Positions 1-8,075 of a DNA stretch of 64,000 bases are shown piece by piece. The DNA lies in NCBI RefSeq assembly GCF_000308435.1, contig NZ_BAFR01000174.1, positions 62,001-126,000 of the forward strand. Reading direction: 5' to 3'. Source of the DNA: Nocardia araoensis NBRC 100135. Its GTDB lineage: Bacteria > Actinomycetota > Actinomycetes > Mycobacteriales > Mycobacteriaceae. The notes below the pieces were generated by a model. The model made no database searches. It saw only the letters and a list, made by a program, of their open reading frames with translations, and had not been told where the DNA came from. The first letter of the stretch is position 1, and every line of letters starts with the position of its first letter. The position numbers and the translations under genes were made by a program.

Positions 1-142
1 ACACATACGGGCGGCTGTAGCCGAGTTTGGCGGCCAGTGCCCGGCGTGACAGGCCACGGACATCGCGCCAGCGGCGCAACTCGAGCGCGAAGGCATTGAC
101 CTGCGTCACGGCATTGTCGGGCGAGGTTTCGGCCGGGGTCAC
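1..142 (-). CDS. HTH (XRE-type) DNA-binding protein, N-terminal fragment
   Basis: Only the first 47 codons are in the window; the gene runs off the left edge. I chose the GTG at 142 because an AGGAG lies 8 bases upstream. After a short acidic tail, the protein shows ELRRWRDVRGLSRRALAAKL followed by GYSRPYV, the pattern of helices 1 to 3 of a Cro/CI-type helix-turn-helix. The family binds DNA as a transcription factor; the effector domain is not visible. The gene is divergent from the dehydratase gene at 322, so it may regulate that cluster. Its full length and any C-terminal domain are unknown. Confidence 0.75.
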   Translation of the reverse strand, partial: MTPAETSPDNAVTQVNAFALELRRWRDVRGLSRRALAAKLGYSRPYV

Positions 143-161
143 TGTCGGTGCTCCTGTTCGC

Positions 162-223
162 GCAGGGTGTGCATGTGCGTGAGTACCCCGTGAGTATGCG
201 CCCACTCTGACGAAACACCCTGC
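162..223. promoter_or_regulatory. Divergent control region with direct and inverted repeats
   Basis: Between the HTH gene and the dehydratase gene lies a direct repeat GTGAGTA at 179-185 and again at 190-196, an 11-base period that puts both copies on one face of the helix. A perfect 9-base inverted repeat (162-170 and 215-223, GCAGGGTGT and its complement) flanks it. This is a plausible operator for the divergent HTH protein. That role is inferred only from position and symmetry. Confidence 0.35.
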
Positions 224-321
224 ATCCGTGGGGAAATTGCACACCCAGCGACCCACCTCCGGCTTGATCTGTTGATTGCCCTGGGGTGGTTCGCGGCCAA
301 TACGATTCGGGGAGACACAAC

Positions 322-1308
322 ATGAGCAGAGTCCTGGTGACCGGGGGTGCGGGTTTCATCGGCTCGCACTACGTCCGGCATCTACTCGGCCACGATGACG
401 TCGAGCAGGTCACTGTGCTCGACGCACTCACTTACGCTGGGCACGCGGAGAACCTCGGCGCCGCGATGCTCTCGCCGCGGCTGCGTCTGGTTACCGGCGA
501 TATCGGTGACTCCGTCCTGGTGGATGAGTTGGCGGCTTCACACGACGAAATCGTCCACCTGGCCGCGGAGTCACACGTCGATCACTCCTTCGCTCAGGCC
601 GCACGGTTCATCGCCACGAATGTGGCAGGCACGCAGACGGTTCTCGATGCCGCCCTCCGACACCGGATCGCCAAGGTGGTGCATGTGTCCACCGATGAGG
701 TGTACGGGCCCGCGCTTGAATGTGCCGCGAGCGAGGACGCCCCGATGGCGCCGACCGTGCCGTACGCGGCGAGCAAGGCCGCTGCGGACCTGATCGCGTT
801 GTCCTACTACCGGACTCACGGCGTGCCGGTGTGTGTGACTCGCTCGTCGAACAACTACGGCCCGCATCAGCACCCGGAAAAGATCATCCCTGCCCACATC
901 ACCGCGTTGTTGCACGGAACCAAGATCGTGCTGCATGGCGACGGACAGCATGTGCGGAACTGGCTGCACGTCGCCGACAACTGCGCGGGCCTGGAGCTCG
1001 TGCGCCGCCACGGCACTCCGGGGCAGGTCTACAACCTGGGCGGTGGAACCGATTTGACCAACGAAGCCCTCACAGGGCTGATCTTGGCCGCGATGGGCGC
1101 GGACTGGGATCGCGTCATCCGGGTGCCCGATCGCCGCTGCAACGACCGCCGCTACGCGATGACCTGGGACAAGATCGCCCGGCTGGGATACCGGCCCCGG
1201 CTCAGCATCGCAGACGGGCTCGCCGAGACCATCGCTTGGTATCGCGCCAATGCCGACCTATGGGCGCCGATGCTGGCCGCCCGCGCCGGCGCCGGTGTCC
1301 GGCGGTGA
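322..1308 (+). CDS. RmlB-like dTDP-glucose 4,6-dehydratase (extended SDR)
   Basis: The protein has 328 residues, the usual size for this family. It starts with a Rossmann fold, VLVTGGAGFIGS, for NAD binding. STDEVYG carries the Thr-Asp-Glu catalytic set of 4,6-dehydratases, and YAASKAAAD gives the Tyr-x-x-x-Lys pair. The family oxidises a nucleotide sugar at C4, removes water across C5-C6 and re-reduces, giving a 4-keto-6-deoxy sugar. I took the ATG at 322 because GGGGAGA lies about six bases upstream and the fold begins immediately after it; an in-frame start at 286 would only add an unstructured tail. The stop overlaps the next start (GTGA), so translation is coupled to the ATP-grasp gene. 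The exact nucleotide sugar cannot be read from sequence. Confidence 0.88.
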   Translation: MSRVLVTGGAGFIGSHYVRHLLGHDDVEQVTVLDALTYAGHAENLGAAMLSPRLRLVTGDIGDSVLVDELAASHDEIVHLAAESHVDHSFAQAARFIATNVAGTQTVLDAALRHRIAKVVHVSTDEVYGPALECAASEDAPMAPTVPYAASKAAADLIALSYYRTHGVPVCVTRSSNNYGPHQHPEKIIPAHITALLHGTKIVLHGDGQHVRNWLHVADNCAGLELVRRHGTPGQVYNLGGGTDLTNEALTGLILAAMGADWDRVIRVPDRRCNDRRYAMTWDKIARLGYRPRLSIADGLAETIAWYRANADLWAPMLAARAGAGVRR

Positions 1309-2285
1309 GCGAGGCACGGGTCCTGGTCACCGGTGTCGGCGGCCAGCCCGGTTTCGACCTGGCGCGGCGCCTGCGTCAGCTCGGCGCCACGGTCATCGGC
1401 GTCGACGCTGACCCGCTGGCCAACGGGTTACTACTGGACGGGATCGAACCGCGGCTGTGCCCGCATGTCGAGGACACCCATTACGGGCCGGCACTGATGA
1501 AGCTGTGCGGCACCGAGGCCGTCGACGCGGTTGCCCCCACCGTCGAAGCCGAGCTGCCTGCGCTTATCGAGATGACCGCCGGAATGTACACGCTGGGTAC
1601 GCGGACCTGGCTGCCGCCGAGTTCGGCCGTCACCGCCTGCCGGGACAAAGCCACCTTCGCCGAGGCGCTCGCGGCGGCCGGCGTCGCACACCCGGCAACG
1701 TGGCTGCCCGAACAGCTCGAAGGCGCGCCCTCCGATGGGGAGTTCGTCGTCAAACCCCGTCGGGGCCAGGGATCACGTGGCGTCCTGGCTTGTCAGGGCC
1801 GTGACCGAGCGCGCGCGGCCTGCCTGCTGATCGAGGACCCGATCGTGCAAACCCGGATCATCGGCACCGAATTCACCGCTGACTGTCTCGTCGGCGACGA
1901 CGGCCGAGCTGGTGTCGTCCTGCGGTGGCGGCTGCTGACCAAAGGCGGGCTGTCGATCGTGACCAGCACCTTCACCGACCCCGACATCAATGCCCTCGTG
2001 CGCGCCACCCTAGTCACGGTCGGAATCCGCGGGTGGTGTTGCGTGCAGGGTTTCGCTACCGACACCGGCCCACAGATCACCGAGGTCAACGCACGGCCCG
2101 CCGGTGCGTTTCTGGCCTCCGAAGCCGCCGGCGCCGACCTGACGGGCCAATACCTTGCTGCCCTGCTCGGTGGGCCGATCGACTACGACCGACTCACCTA
2201 CCGCCCCGGGGTGAGGCTCACCAAATACGTCGACACCCTCGCCATCGTCACCACCACAGGAGACCGTGATGCTCACGCCGACTGA
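1305..2285 (+). CDS. ATP-grasp ligase-like protein
   Basis: The protein has 326 residues and starts at a GTG that overlaps the previous stop by four bases. The N-terminus (ARVLVTGVGGQPGFDLARRL) is the pre-ATP-grasp Rossmann-like domain seen in CarB/PylC-type enzymes. FVVKPRRGQGSRGV is the nucleotide-binding stretch, and ITEVNARPAG carries the Glu-x-Asn-x-Arg metal/ATP motif near the C-terminus. ATP-grasp enzymes activate a carboxylate as an acyl phosphate and join it to an amine or similar nucleophile. Lying between a sugar dehydratase and an aminotransferase, it may acylate an amino sugar or an amino acid. That role is inferred. Its 3' end overlaps the aminotransferase gene by 17 bases. Confidence 0.8.
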   Translation: MSEARVLVTGVGGQPGFDLARRLRQLGATVIGVDADPLANGLLLDGIEPRLCPHVEDTHYGPALMKLCGTEAVDAVAPTVEAELPALIEMTAGMYTLGTRTWLPPSSAVTACRDKATFAEALAAAGVAHPATWLPEQLEGAPSDGEFVVKPRRGQGSRGVLACQGRDRARAACLLIEDPIVQTRIIGTEFTADCLVGDDGRAGVVLRWRLLTKGGLSIVTSTFTDPDINALVRATLVTVGIRGWCCVQGFATDTGPQITEVNARPAGAFLASEAAGADLTGQYLAALLGGPIDYDRLTYRPGVRLTKYVDTLAIVTTTGDRDAHAD

Positions 2286-3384
2286 CTCTCCGGCCGTCGC
2301 CCGCAACGCCGCCCCGTACCTGCACGGCCCGGAAACTGCTGCCCTCGCCGCCGCGCTGGAGGCCGGCCAGTACGGGCACAACACCGAAACCGAACTCTTC
2401 GAGCAGGAACTGGCCACGTTCCTCGGCGTCGCCGACGTCATCACGACCCATCGCGGCACCGCAGCCCTGCACATGGCGTTGATGGCAGTCGGGATATGGC
2501 GCGGCGACGAAGTCGTGGTCCCCTCCCAAACGTTCTGCGCCACCATTCACGCCATCCGCGCCACCGGCGGAGTGCCGCGCTTCGCCGACATCGACCCCGC
2601 CACCCAATGCGTCACCCCCGAAACCGTCGAGGCCGCGATCACAGTCAACACCCGCGCGGTGCTCCCGGTGTTCTACGGCGGCCGCGCTGTCGATCTGACC
2701 GAACTCCGGCTGGCCGACCGGGAAATCGCCGTGGTCGAAGACGCTGCCCACGCCTTCGGCTCCCGACACCATGATGGGCGCCGGGTCGGTGCGACCGGCC
2801 AGCTCACCTGCTTCTCGTTCGGCCCGATCAAGAACATCACCTCGATCGAGGGCGGCGCGGTGGTGGCCCGCGACCGCCGCGAAGCGGAACGGCTGCGTAC
2901 CATGCGGACACTGGGCATCCGCGCCACACAGCTGACCCGCATTCGCACCACCGACTACCGCGTCAACGGATTCGGTCTGCCGTATCACCTGTCCGCCGTG
3001 CACGCCGCGGTCGGCCGAGTCCAACTGGCTCACTTCGACCACGTCATCAATCGGCGAATGGCCCTATGGCGCAGCTACGCTCGCGCGCTCGCCGACCTCG
3101 AGGAGGTGCGTCTCGTCGACGTCGATATAGACCACACGGTGCCGTTCAACCTGGTCGTGCGAGTGCGTGACCGTGACCAGGTGTTCGCGCGGATGAAAGC
3201 GGCCGGCATCGGGGTCGGTGTGCACTACCCGCCCAACCACACCCAACCTGCCTTCGAGCGCTGGCACCGCCGTCTGCCTGCCACCGAGCACTCCGCGGCG
3301 GAGTTGCTGTCGTTGCCGTTTCACCTCGCCATGACCGACACCGACGTCACCACCGTCGTCACGGCACTGGCTGGCGCGCTGTAA
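2269..3384 (+). CDS. DegT/DnrJ/EryC1/StrS family sugar aminotransferase
   Basis: The protein has 371 residues and is a PLP-dependent fold-type I aminotransferase. VVVPSQTFCATIHAI, VEDAAHAFGS (Asp for the pyridine nitrogen) and CFSFGPIKNITSIEGG (the Lys should form the Schiff base) are the family motifs. These enzymes usually transfer an amino group from Glu or Gln to a keto-sugar nucleotide, so the 4-keto product of the upstream dehydratase is a natural substrate. AGGAGA at 2258-2263 sits five bases before the ATG at 2269; a GTG at 2266 would be too close. The 17-base overlap with the ATP-grasp gene indicates one operon. Confidence 0.87.
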   Translation: MLTPTDSPAVARNAAPYLHGPETAALAAALEAGQYGHNTETELFEQELATFLGVADVITTHRGTAALHMALMAVGIWRGDEVVVPSQTFCATIHAIRATGGVPRFADIDPATQCVTPETVEAAITVNTRAVLPVFYGGRAVDLTELRLADREIAVVEDAAHAFGSRHHDGRRVGATGQLTCFSFGPIKNITSIEGGAVVARDRREAERLRTMRTLGIRATQLTRIRTTDYRVNGFGLPYHLSAVHAAVGRVQLAHFDHVINRRMALWRSYARALADLEEVRLVDVDIDHTVPFNLVVRVRDRDQVFARMKAAGIGVGVHYPPNHTQPAFERWHRRLPATEHSAAELLSLPFHLAMTDTDVTTVVTALAGAL

Positions 3385-3391
3385 CCCGCAG

Positions 3392-4552
3392 CTACCTGAT
3401 CGGCTCGCCGACGGCGACGGCGCGCACCAGCCCAGCCAGGCGCTGTCCCGCATCCGGGCGCCCCAACTCCCGCGCGGCCTTGCCCAGCCGGGCGCGTGCG
3501 TCCGGATCGGTCAGCAGCCCGGTGACGGCCGCGCCGACGGTCTCACCGGTAACCGTGCCCGTCACCGTGATCGCGGCCCCGGCCTCGGCGAGTAGTCGCG
3601 CCGCCCGCACCTGCTCGCCACCGGCCGACGACGCCAGTGGGATCAGCACCGCGGGTTTACCCAACGCGGTCAGCTCGGCGATCGTGCCTGCACCGGCGCG
3701 GCACACCACCACCTCGGCCAACGCCAACGCATCCGCCATCCCCGCACCGTCGATGAAGTCGGTGACGTAGTAGCGACCGGCCAGCTCGCCAGGCAACGCG
3801 GCCGCCGTCTGCCGCAACCCTGCAAGGTCCGCAGCGCCGGCCTGGTGAATCACGTTGGCCTGACCCAACAGCGACTTCAGCACCCCGACGACAGCGGTAT
3901 TGATCTGGTGGGCGCCCTGCGCACCGCCGGTGACCAGCACGGTCGGCAGCCCCCGGTCGAACCCGCGCCCGAACCGGTCCAACGCCGCAGGACCACTACC
4001 AGCCAGTACCGCCTCACGGACCGGATTGCCGGTGACCACCGCGCGTACGGCCACCCGCGGCGGCAACACCGCGACAGTCGCTTCGGAGGTCACCGCCACC
4101 GCAGTCGCGGCCCGCGCCAAAACCCGGTTCGCCAGACCCAGCCCAACCGTCTGCTCATGCACCACCAACGGGACCCGCAGAACGCCAGCAGCCACACCGA
4201 CCGGCACGGCCACATACCCGCCCGTGGTCAGTACGACATCCGGCGCGAACGCGCGCAACCGGCGCACCGCCTGCGCCACACCGACCGGTACCCGCGCCAT
4301 GTCGACGGCATTGGCGCGGGTCATCATCCGTAGCGGGTTGCGGTCTCGGCGCAGCTTTCCCACTGCCACCCCGGTGAAATCGATATCGTCGGCAGCCGCG
4401 GTCCGCTGTTCGAGCGAGTCCGCCTGCCCGAACCACAGCACCTGCACCTGATCTGCACCGGCTCGCAGTTCGCGCACAACAGAGAGCGCGGGAAAAACGT
4501 GCCCCCCGGTACCACCACCCGCTATCGCTACCCGCACGACGCCGCCTTCCAT
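3392..4552 (-). CDS. MurG-like GT28 glycosyltransferase (orphan paralogue)
   Basis: The protein has about 386 residues. It opens with VAIAGGGTGGHVFPAL, the glycine-rich loop that binds the lipid-linked acceptor in MurG, continues with LTTGGYVAVPVGVAAG and VVHEQ, and has the C-terminal UDP-GlcNAc site CRAGAGTIAEL plus a PLASSAGGEQ loop. MurG proper adds GlcNAc to lipid I, but that gene normally sits in the division/cell-wall cluster. None of those neighbours is here, so this is probably a second copy with a specialised acceptor. It converges on the aminotransferase gene with a seven-base gap. A GTG at 4537 preceded by GGAAGG seven bases upstream may be the true start. Nothing recognisable lies in the 268 bases upstream. 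Confidence 0.82.
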   Translation of the reverse strand: MEGGVVRVAIAGGGTGGHVFPALSVVRELRAGADQVQVLWFGQADSLEQRTAAADDIDFTGVAVGKLRRDRNPLRMMTRANAVDMARVPVGVAQAVRRLRAFAPDVVLTTGGYVAVPVGVAAGVLRVPLVVHEQTVGLGLANRVLARAATAVAVTSEATVAVLPPRVAVRAVVTGNPVREAVLAGSGPAALDRFGRGFDRGLPTVLVTGGAQGAHQINTAVVGVLKSLLGQANVIHQAGAADLAGLRQTAAALPGELAGRYYVTDFIDGAGMADALALAEVVVCRAGAGTIAELTALGKPAVLIPLASSAGGEQVRAARLLAEAGAAITVTGTVTGETVGAAVTGLLTDPDARARLGKAARELGRPDAGQRLAGLVRAVAVGEPIR

Positions 4553-4820
4553 GATCGGGCTCTCACAACCCGCTCGAGTCTGCCACCAGGTAGGCCGTTC
4601 AATCGGAGCTGGTCCGGTCCCTCACGAGCACGCATATGCATCGGCGGCGTAGGTCAATTCCCAGACACGAGTCTTCTCGGTCGAGCGGAACCACGGTCGG
4701 CGGCGGTGCGGGAGCCGCCGGGTCATGCGCCGCCAGCCGTGCGGGGCTATTGGCACAGCCAGGATCGGAGTCGGGGAATCGAGCGCAACCGGTAGCCGCA
4801 CGTCCGCGAGGTCGCGGTTA

Positions 4821-5492
4821 TCAGGTGGGCATTGCCAGGCGGTCGAGCAGCACGATCGCCTCGGACCGGATCGGGTCGAGATCACCGGACCAGCCGAGCG
4901 TGCGCAGCACCGCCCCCGGGATCGTGCGCTCCGCGTACCTGGGTGCGGCCCCTTCGTCGGAGCGGATGCTGATCACGGTCTCCACCAGCCGGAACGGCAG
5001 CAACTCGGTGCCGGGTACGCTCGCCGCCCCGCCCTCGGCCAGTACCTGCGTGGCCAACGTCTCGTAGTGGCCGCGTAATTCGTCGCGGCGCAGGCGGAAT
5101 GCGGCGAAGCGCTCGGTGCGCAGTTCCGGAAGCAGGTACAGCGCACCGAGATTCCAGCGCGACGCGCACAGTTGCCGCACGTCGAACAGCGCCAGCGCGT
5201 ACAGCCGGGCCGGTACCGGTTCGGACGCCGCACGCAGCCGTTCGGCCAGTTCGATCGGGGCGGCGACGGTTTCGGCGAGCAGCGCGTCGAGGATGTCGTC
5301 CTTGGCCGCGAAGTGGTGGTACAGCGAGGCCTGGCGGATGCCGACGGCGTCGGCGATCGCACGGGTGGAGGTGTTGGCGTACCCGTTGGTGGTGAACAGT
5401 TCGCCTGCGGCGTCGAGGATCTCGGCGCGCGGCGTCGATCCGCGCCTGCGTCGCTGTTCGAGACGCGGCCGTCCGGGCCCGAGGTTTGCCAC
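4821..5492 (-). CDS. TetR/AcrR family repressor of the permease/DUF1989 operon
   Basis: The protein has about 223 residues. The N-terminal HTH reads RAEILDAAGELFTTNGYANT then STRAIADAVGIRQASLYHHF, the classic TetR pattern, followed by a helical ligand-binding domain. I prefer the GTG at 5492 because VANLGPGRPRLEQ looks like a normal TetR N-terminus. The frame is open to an ATG at 5582, but that ATG lies inside a 20-base palindrome that looks like the operator, and the extra 30 residues look non-coding. The gene is divergent from the APC permease, and two copies of the same palindrome lie between them, so it probably represses the permease operon and itself. The inducer is not visible; guanidine, urea or a derivative is a guess from the neighbours. 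Confidence 0.82.
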   Translation of the reverse strand: MANLGPGRPRLEQRRRRGSTPRAEILDAAGELFTTNGYANTSTRAIADAVGIRQASLYHHFAAKDDILDALLAETVAAPIELAERLRAASEPVPARLYALALFDVRQLCASRWNLGALYLLPELRTERFAAFRLRRDELRGHYETLATQVLAEGGAASVPGTELLPFRLVETVISIRSDEGAAPRYAERTIPGAVLRTLGWSGDLDPIRSEAIVLLDRLAMPT

Positions 5493-5572
5493 GGGTTCAT
5501 TCTGGCAGGTCGGCGCGGGGAAGCTCCGCAGCGGTGGTCGTGCGCACAGCTCGGCGACGGCGGGCGGTGCGT

Positions 5573-5592
5573 TTTCTGTCATTTGATAGAAA
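5573..5592. promoter_or_regulatory. Palindromic operator, copy 1 (TetR site)
   Basis: TTTCTGTCATTTGATAGAAA is a 20-base dyad with 8 of 9 paired positions around a two-base centre. Its core CTGTC-A-T-T-TGATAG recurs at 5671-5684 with two changes. The site lies in the divergent gap beside the TetR gene. Binding by that TetR is inferred. Confidence 0.62.
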
Positions 5593-5667
5593 TCCCCGCA
5601 ACACAGAAGTTACCGAAGGTCTCGAAAGCGATACACGCAGGTCACCGAATGAGCGATCGCGGCGGCA

Positions 5668-5687
5668 AAACTGTCGTCTGATAGTTA
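5668..5687. promoter_or_regulatory. Palindromic operator, copy 2 (TetR site)
   Basis: AAACTGTCGTCTGATAGTTA matches copy 1 over 12 of 14 core bases and lies 95 bases from it, 27 bases before the permease ATG. It is nested inside a longer dyad, GGCGGC at 5661-5666 and GCCGCC at 5691-5696. Its closeness to the permease start would let a repressor block transcription initiation there. Confidence 0.58.
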
Positions 5688-5713
5688 TTGGCCGCCACGC
5701 CGAAGGACCGCCC

Positions 5714-7249
5714 ATGGCCACCACGCTCGCCCCGACCCCGCCGCCCGATCTCACCGGTGACAGCGCCGACCTCGCCCGGTTCGGCTATCAGCCCGTGCTG
5801 CACCGCAAGCTCGGCCGCTACGCCTCCTTCGCGGCAGGCTTCTCGTTCGTCTCCATCCTGACCACGATCTTCCAGTTCTTCGGCTTCGGCTATTCGTTCG
5901 GCGGAGCCGCCTTCTTCTGGACCTGGCCGATCGTGTTCGCCGGACAGTTCCTCGTCGCGCTCAACTTCGCCGAACTCGCCGCGCGCTACCCGATCTCGGG
6001 CTGCATCTACCAGTGGTCCCGACGGCTCGGCGGCGAACTCGTCGGCTGGTTCGCGGGCTGGATGATGATCATCGCGCAGATCGTCACGGCCGCCGCTGCG
6101 GCGATCGCCCTGCAAGTGGTGCTGCCATCGATCTGGAGTGGATTCCAGCTCGTCGGCACGGACACCGCGCTCACCTCACCGTCCGGCGCGACCAACGCCG
6201 TGCTGCTTGGCAGCATCCTGCTGGTGGTCACCACGCTGATCAACGTGATCGGCATCGACCTGATGGCGCGGATCAACTCGATCGGCGTCACGGTCGAGAT
6301 CGTCGGTGTGCTCGCGATCATCGCGCTGTTCTTCACCCACACCGAGCGCGGGCCCGGCGTGGTGCTGGAGACCGACCAGGCCGCGCCGGGACCCTACTGG
6401 GCCGCGTTCCTGGTGTCCGGATTGATGGCGGCCTACGTCATGGTCGGATTCGACTCCGCCGGTGAGCTTTCCGAGGAGACCAAGAACCCGCGCAAAGTCG
6501 CGCCGCGCACCATTCTCACGGCGCTGTCGGTCTCGGCGCTCGGCGGCGGACTGATGCTGCTGGGCGCGCTCATGGCCGCGCCGAGCCTGTCCGACGGCGC
6601 GCTGGCCTCCGACGGCCTGGCCTACGTCCTGACCGCGAAGCTGGACAGCCCGGCGGGCAAGGTGCTGCTCGGCTGCGTCGCGGTCGCGATCACCGTATGC
6701 ACCTTGGCGATCCAGACCGCGGGCTCGCGGCTGATGTTCTCCATGGCGCGGGACGGCAAGCTGCCGTTCGCCCGCAGGCTCGCCGCGGTGCACCCGCGCT
6801 ACGGCACGCCGGTGCTGCCCGCGATCGTGATCGGCGCGCTCGGCATCGGCCTGCTGGTGCTGAATCTCGGCAACGCCGCGATCTTCGCGACGCTGGCCAG
6901 CGTCTGCATCGTCACGCTCTACCTGGCCTACCTGCTGGTGACAGTGCCGCTGCTGGTGCGCCGGTTCACCGGCCTACCGGACGCGGGCACCGACGCACGG
7001 CTGTTCGGCCTCGGCCGGTTCGGCATTCCGGTCAACGCGCTCGCCGTGGTCTGGGGCGTCGCGATGGTGGTGAACCTGGCCTGGCCGCGCGCCGAGGTAT
7101 ACACCCCGGCCGGCGGCGGCTGGTGGATGCTCTGGGCCGCACCGCTTTTCGTGCTGCTGGTGCTCGCCGTCGGCGTCCTGGTGCATCGCTTCGTCGTCGG
7201 CTGGTCCCGCGGCGTCACCGCGGGCGAGCCCGCGCCACAACCGGCCTGA
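5714..7249 (+). CDS. APC-superfamily amino acid/amine permease
   Basis: The protein has 511 residues with about twelve hydrophobic segments and no signal peptide, as expected for an inner-membrane APC transporter. ISGCIYQWSRRLGGELVGWF (TM2-3) and GFDSAGELSEETKNPRK (between TM6 and TM7) are typical of the family; the latter is the conserved intracellular loop. The ATG at 5714 has GAAGGA six bases upstream. It is the first gene of a run whose later members modify urea or guanidine-like compounds, so the substrate is likely a small nitrogen compound such as urea, guanidine or an amino acid. The following gene starts 74 bases later. Control by the divergent TetR is likely because an operator copy lies just upstream. 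Confidence 0.83.
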   Translation: MATTLAPTPPPDLTGDSADLARFGYQPVLHRKLGRYASFAAGFSFVSILTTIFQFFGFGYSFGGAAFFWTWPIVFAGQFLVALNFAELAARYPISGCIYQWSRRLGGELVGWFAGWMMIIAQIVTAAAAAIALQVVLPSIWSGFQLVGTDTALTSPSGATNAVLLGSILLVVTTLINVIGIDLMARINSIGVTVEIVGVLAIIALFFTHTERGPGVVLETDQAAPGPYWAAFLVSGLMAAYVMVGFDSAGELSEETKNPRKVAPRTILTALSVSALGGGLMLLGALMAAPSLSDGALASDGLAYVLTAKLDSPAGKVLLGCVAVAITVCTLAIQTAGSRLMFSMARDGKLPFARRLAAVHPRYGTPVLPAIVIGALGIGLLVLNLGNAAIFATLASVCIVTLYLAYLLVTVPLLVRRFTGLPDAGTDARLFGLGRFGIPVNALAVVWGVAMVVNLAWPRAEVYTPAGGGWWMLWAAPLFVLLVLAVGVLVHRFVVGWSRGVTAGEPAPQPA

Positions 7250-7322
7250 GCGCCTTCGATGCGGCGGTGCGCCGCCAGGCACCGCCGCACACCCGCACAT
7301 CCAGCATCCGAGAGGAATCATC

Positions 7323-8075
7323 GTGACAAGCACTGCGGACACCTCCAGCGCGCGAGCGCACGCACGGGCGCAGGCCGCGGCGGCGACGATCGCCGGTCCA
7401 GCGCTCCCCGCGGAGATCGCCGCCTCGAAGATCACCTTCGCCCAGCGGATTCCGGCAGGCGGTTACGCGAACATCGCGCTCGGACGCGGCACCCGCGTCC
7501 GCCTGTCCGACCCCGACGGCGCGGCCTGCGCGCACCTGCTGCTGGTGCGCACCGACGCGCCGTGGGAGCGCCTGAACGTCGCCGACACGGTGAAGGTGCC
7601 GTGGCAGGCGTACCTGGGCAGCGGCCATCCGCTGCTGTCGGACCAGGGCCGCGTGCTGGCGACCGTGCTCACCGACACCTCCGGCCACCACGACGCACTC
7701 TGCGGGCCGACCGACCAGGCCCGCCACTCGCTGCGGCTCGCGGGCGCGAAACACGGCCTCGAGCCCCGCGACGTCGGCCCGACGGTCTCGTTCTTCCGGG
7801 GCGTGCGCGTGCGGCAGGACGGCGCGCTGGTCTCGACCGGCAGCGCCGCCCCCGGCTCCGCCGTCGATCTGCTCGTGCACCTGCCGGTCACCGTGCTGGT
7901 CGCCAATTCCGCGCACCCGCTGGACGACCGGCCCGCGACGGACCTGGACTTCGTCGCGTGGGCCGCGCCGGAGGAACTCGCCGCTCCCGGCAACGACGAC
8001 CCGGAATACCGACGCGCCGTGCAGAACACCGAACAAGCCTGGACCGCCGCGCTGACCCTGGAGGCAACCGCATGA
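7323..8075 (+). CDS. DUF1989 protein, urea-carboxylase-associated protein 2 type
   Basis: The protein has 250 residues; the GTG start is preceded by GAGAGGA. Its DUF1989 core reads AGGYANIALGRGTRVRLSDP, DGAACAHLLLV, SGHHDALCGPT and LDFVAWA. DUF1989 pairs found beside urea/guanidine carboxylase have been described as the heterodimeric carboxyguanidine deiminase CgdAB, which turns carboxyguanidine into products that feed to allophanate. The gene overlaps the next DUF1989 gene by four bases (ATGA), consistent with equal production of two subunits. Assignment to guanidine rather than urea metabolism comes from family knowledge and is not proved by the sequence. Confidence 0.8.
   Translation: MTSTADTSSARAHARAQAAAATIAGPALPAEIAASKITFAQRIPAGGYANIALGRGTRVRLSDPDGAACAHLLLVRTDAPWERLNVADTVKVPWQAYLGSGHPLLSDQGRVLATVLTDTSGHHDALCGPTDQARHSLRLAGAKHGLEPRDVGPTVSFFRGVRVRQDGALVSTGSAAPGSAVDLLVHLPVTVLVANSAHPLDDRPATDLDFVAWAAPEELAAPGNDDPEYRRAVQNTEQAWTAALTLEATA

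Noticed and set aside
720..1304. A longer ATP-grasp protein beginning inside the dehydratase gene
   Set aside because: The part before 1305 is an Arg/Pro-rich shadow of the dehydratase; the Rossmann strand begins right after the GTG that overlaps the dehydratase stop.
4622..4885. An 87-codon minus-strand frame beyond the end of the TetR gene
   Set aside because: It overlaps the TetR gene in another frame, lacks a ribosome site and matches nothing I know. The gap 4553-4820 holds no gene I can support.
5593..5713. A guanidine (ykkC) riboswitch before the permease
   Set aside because: I looked for it because of the DUF1989 genes, but the conserved ykkC blocks are absent. The region is better explained by two TetR sites.
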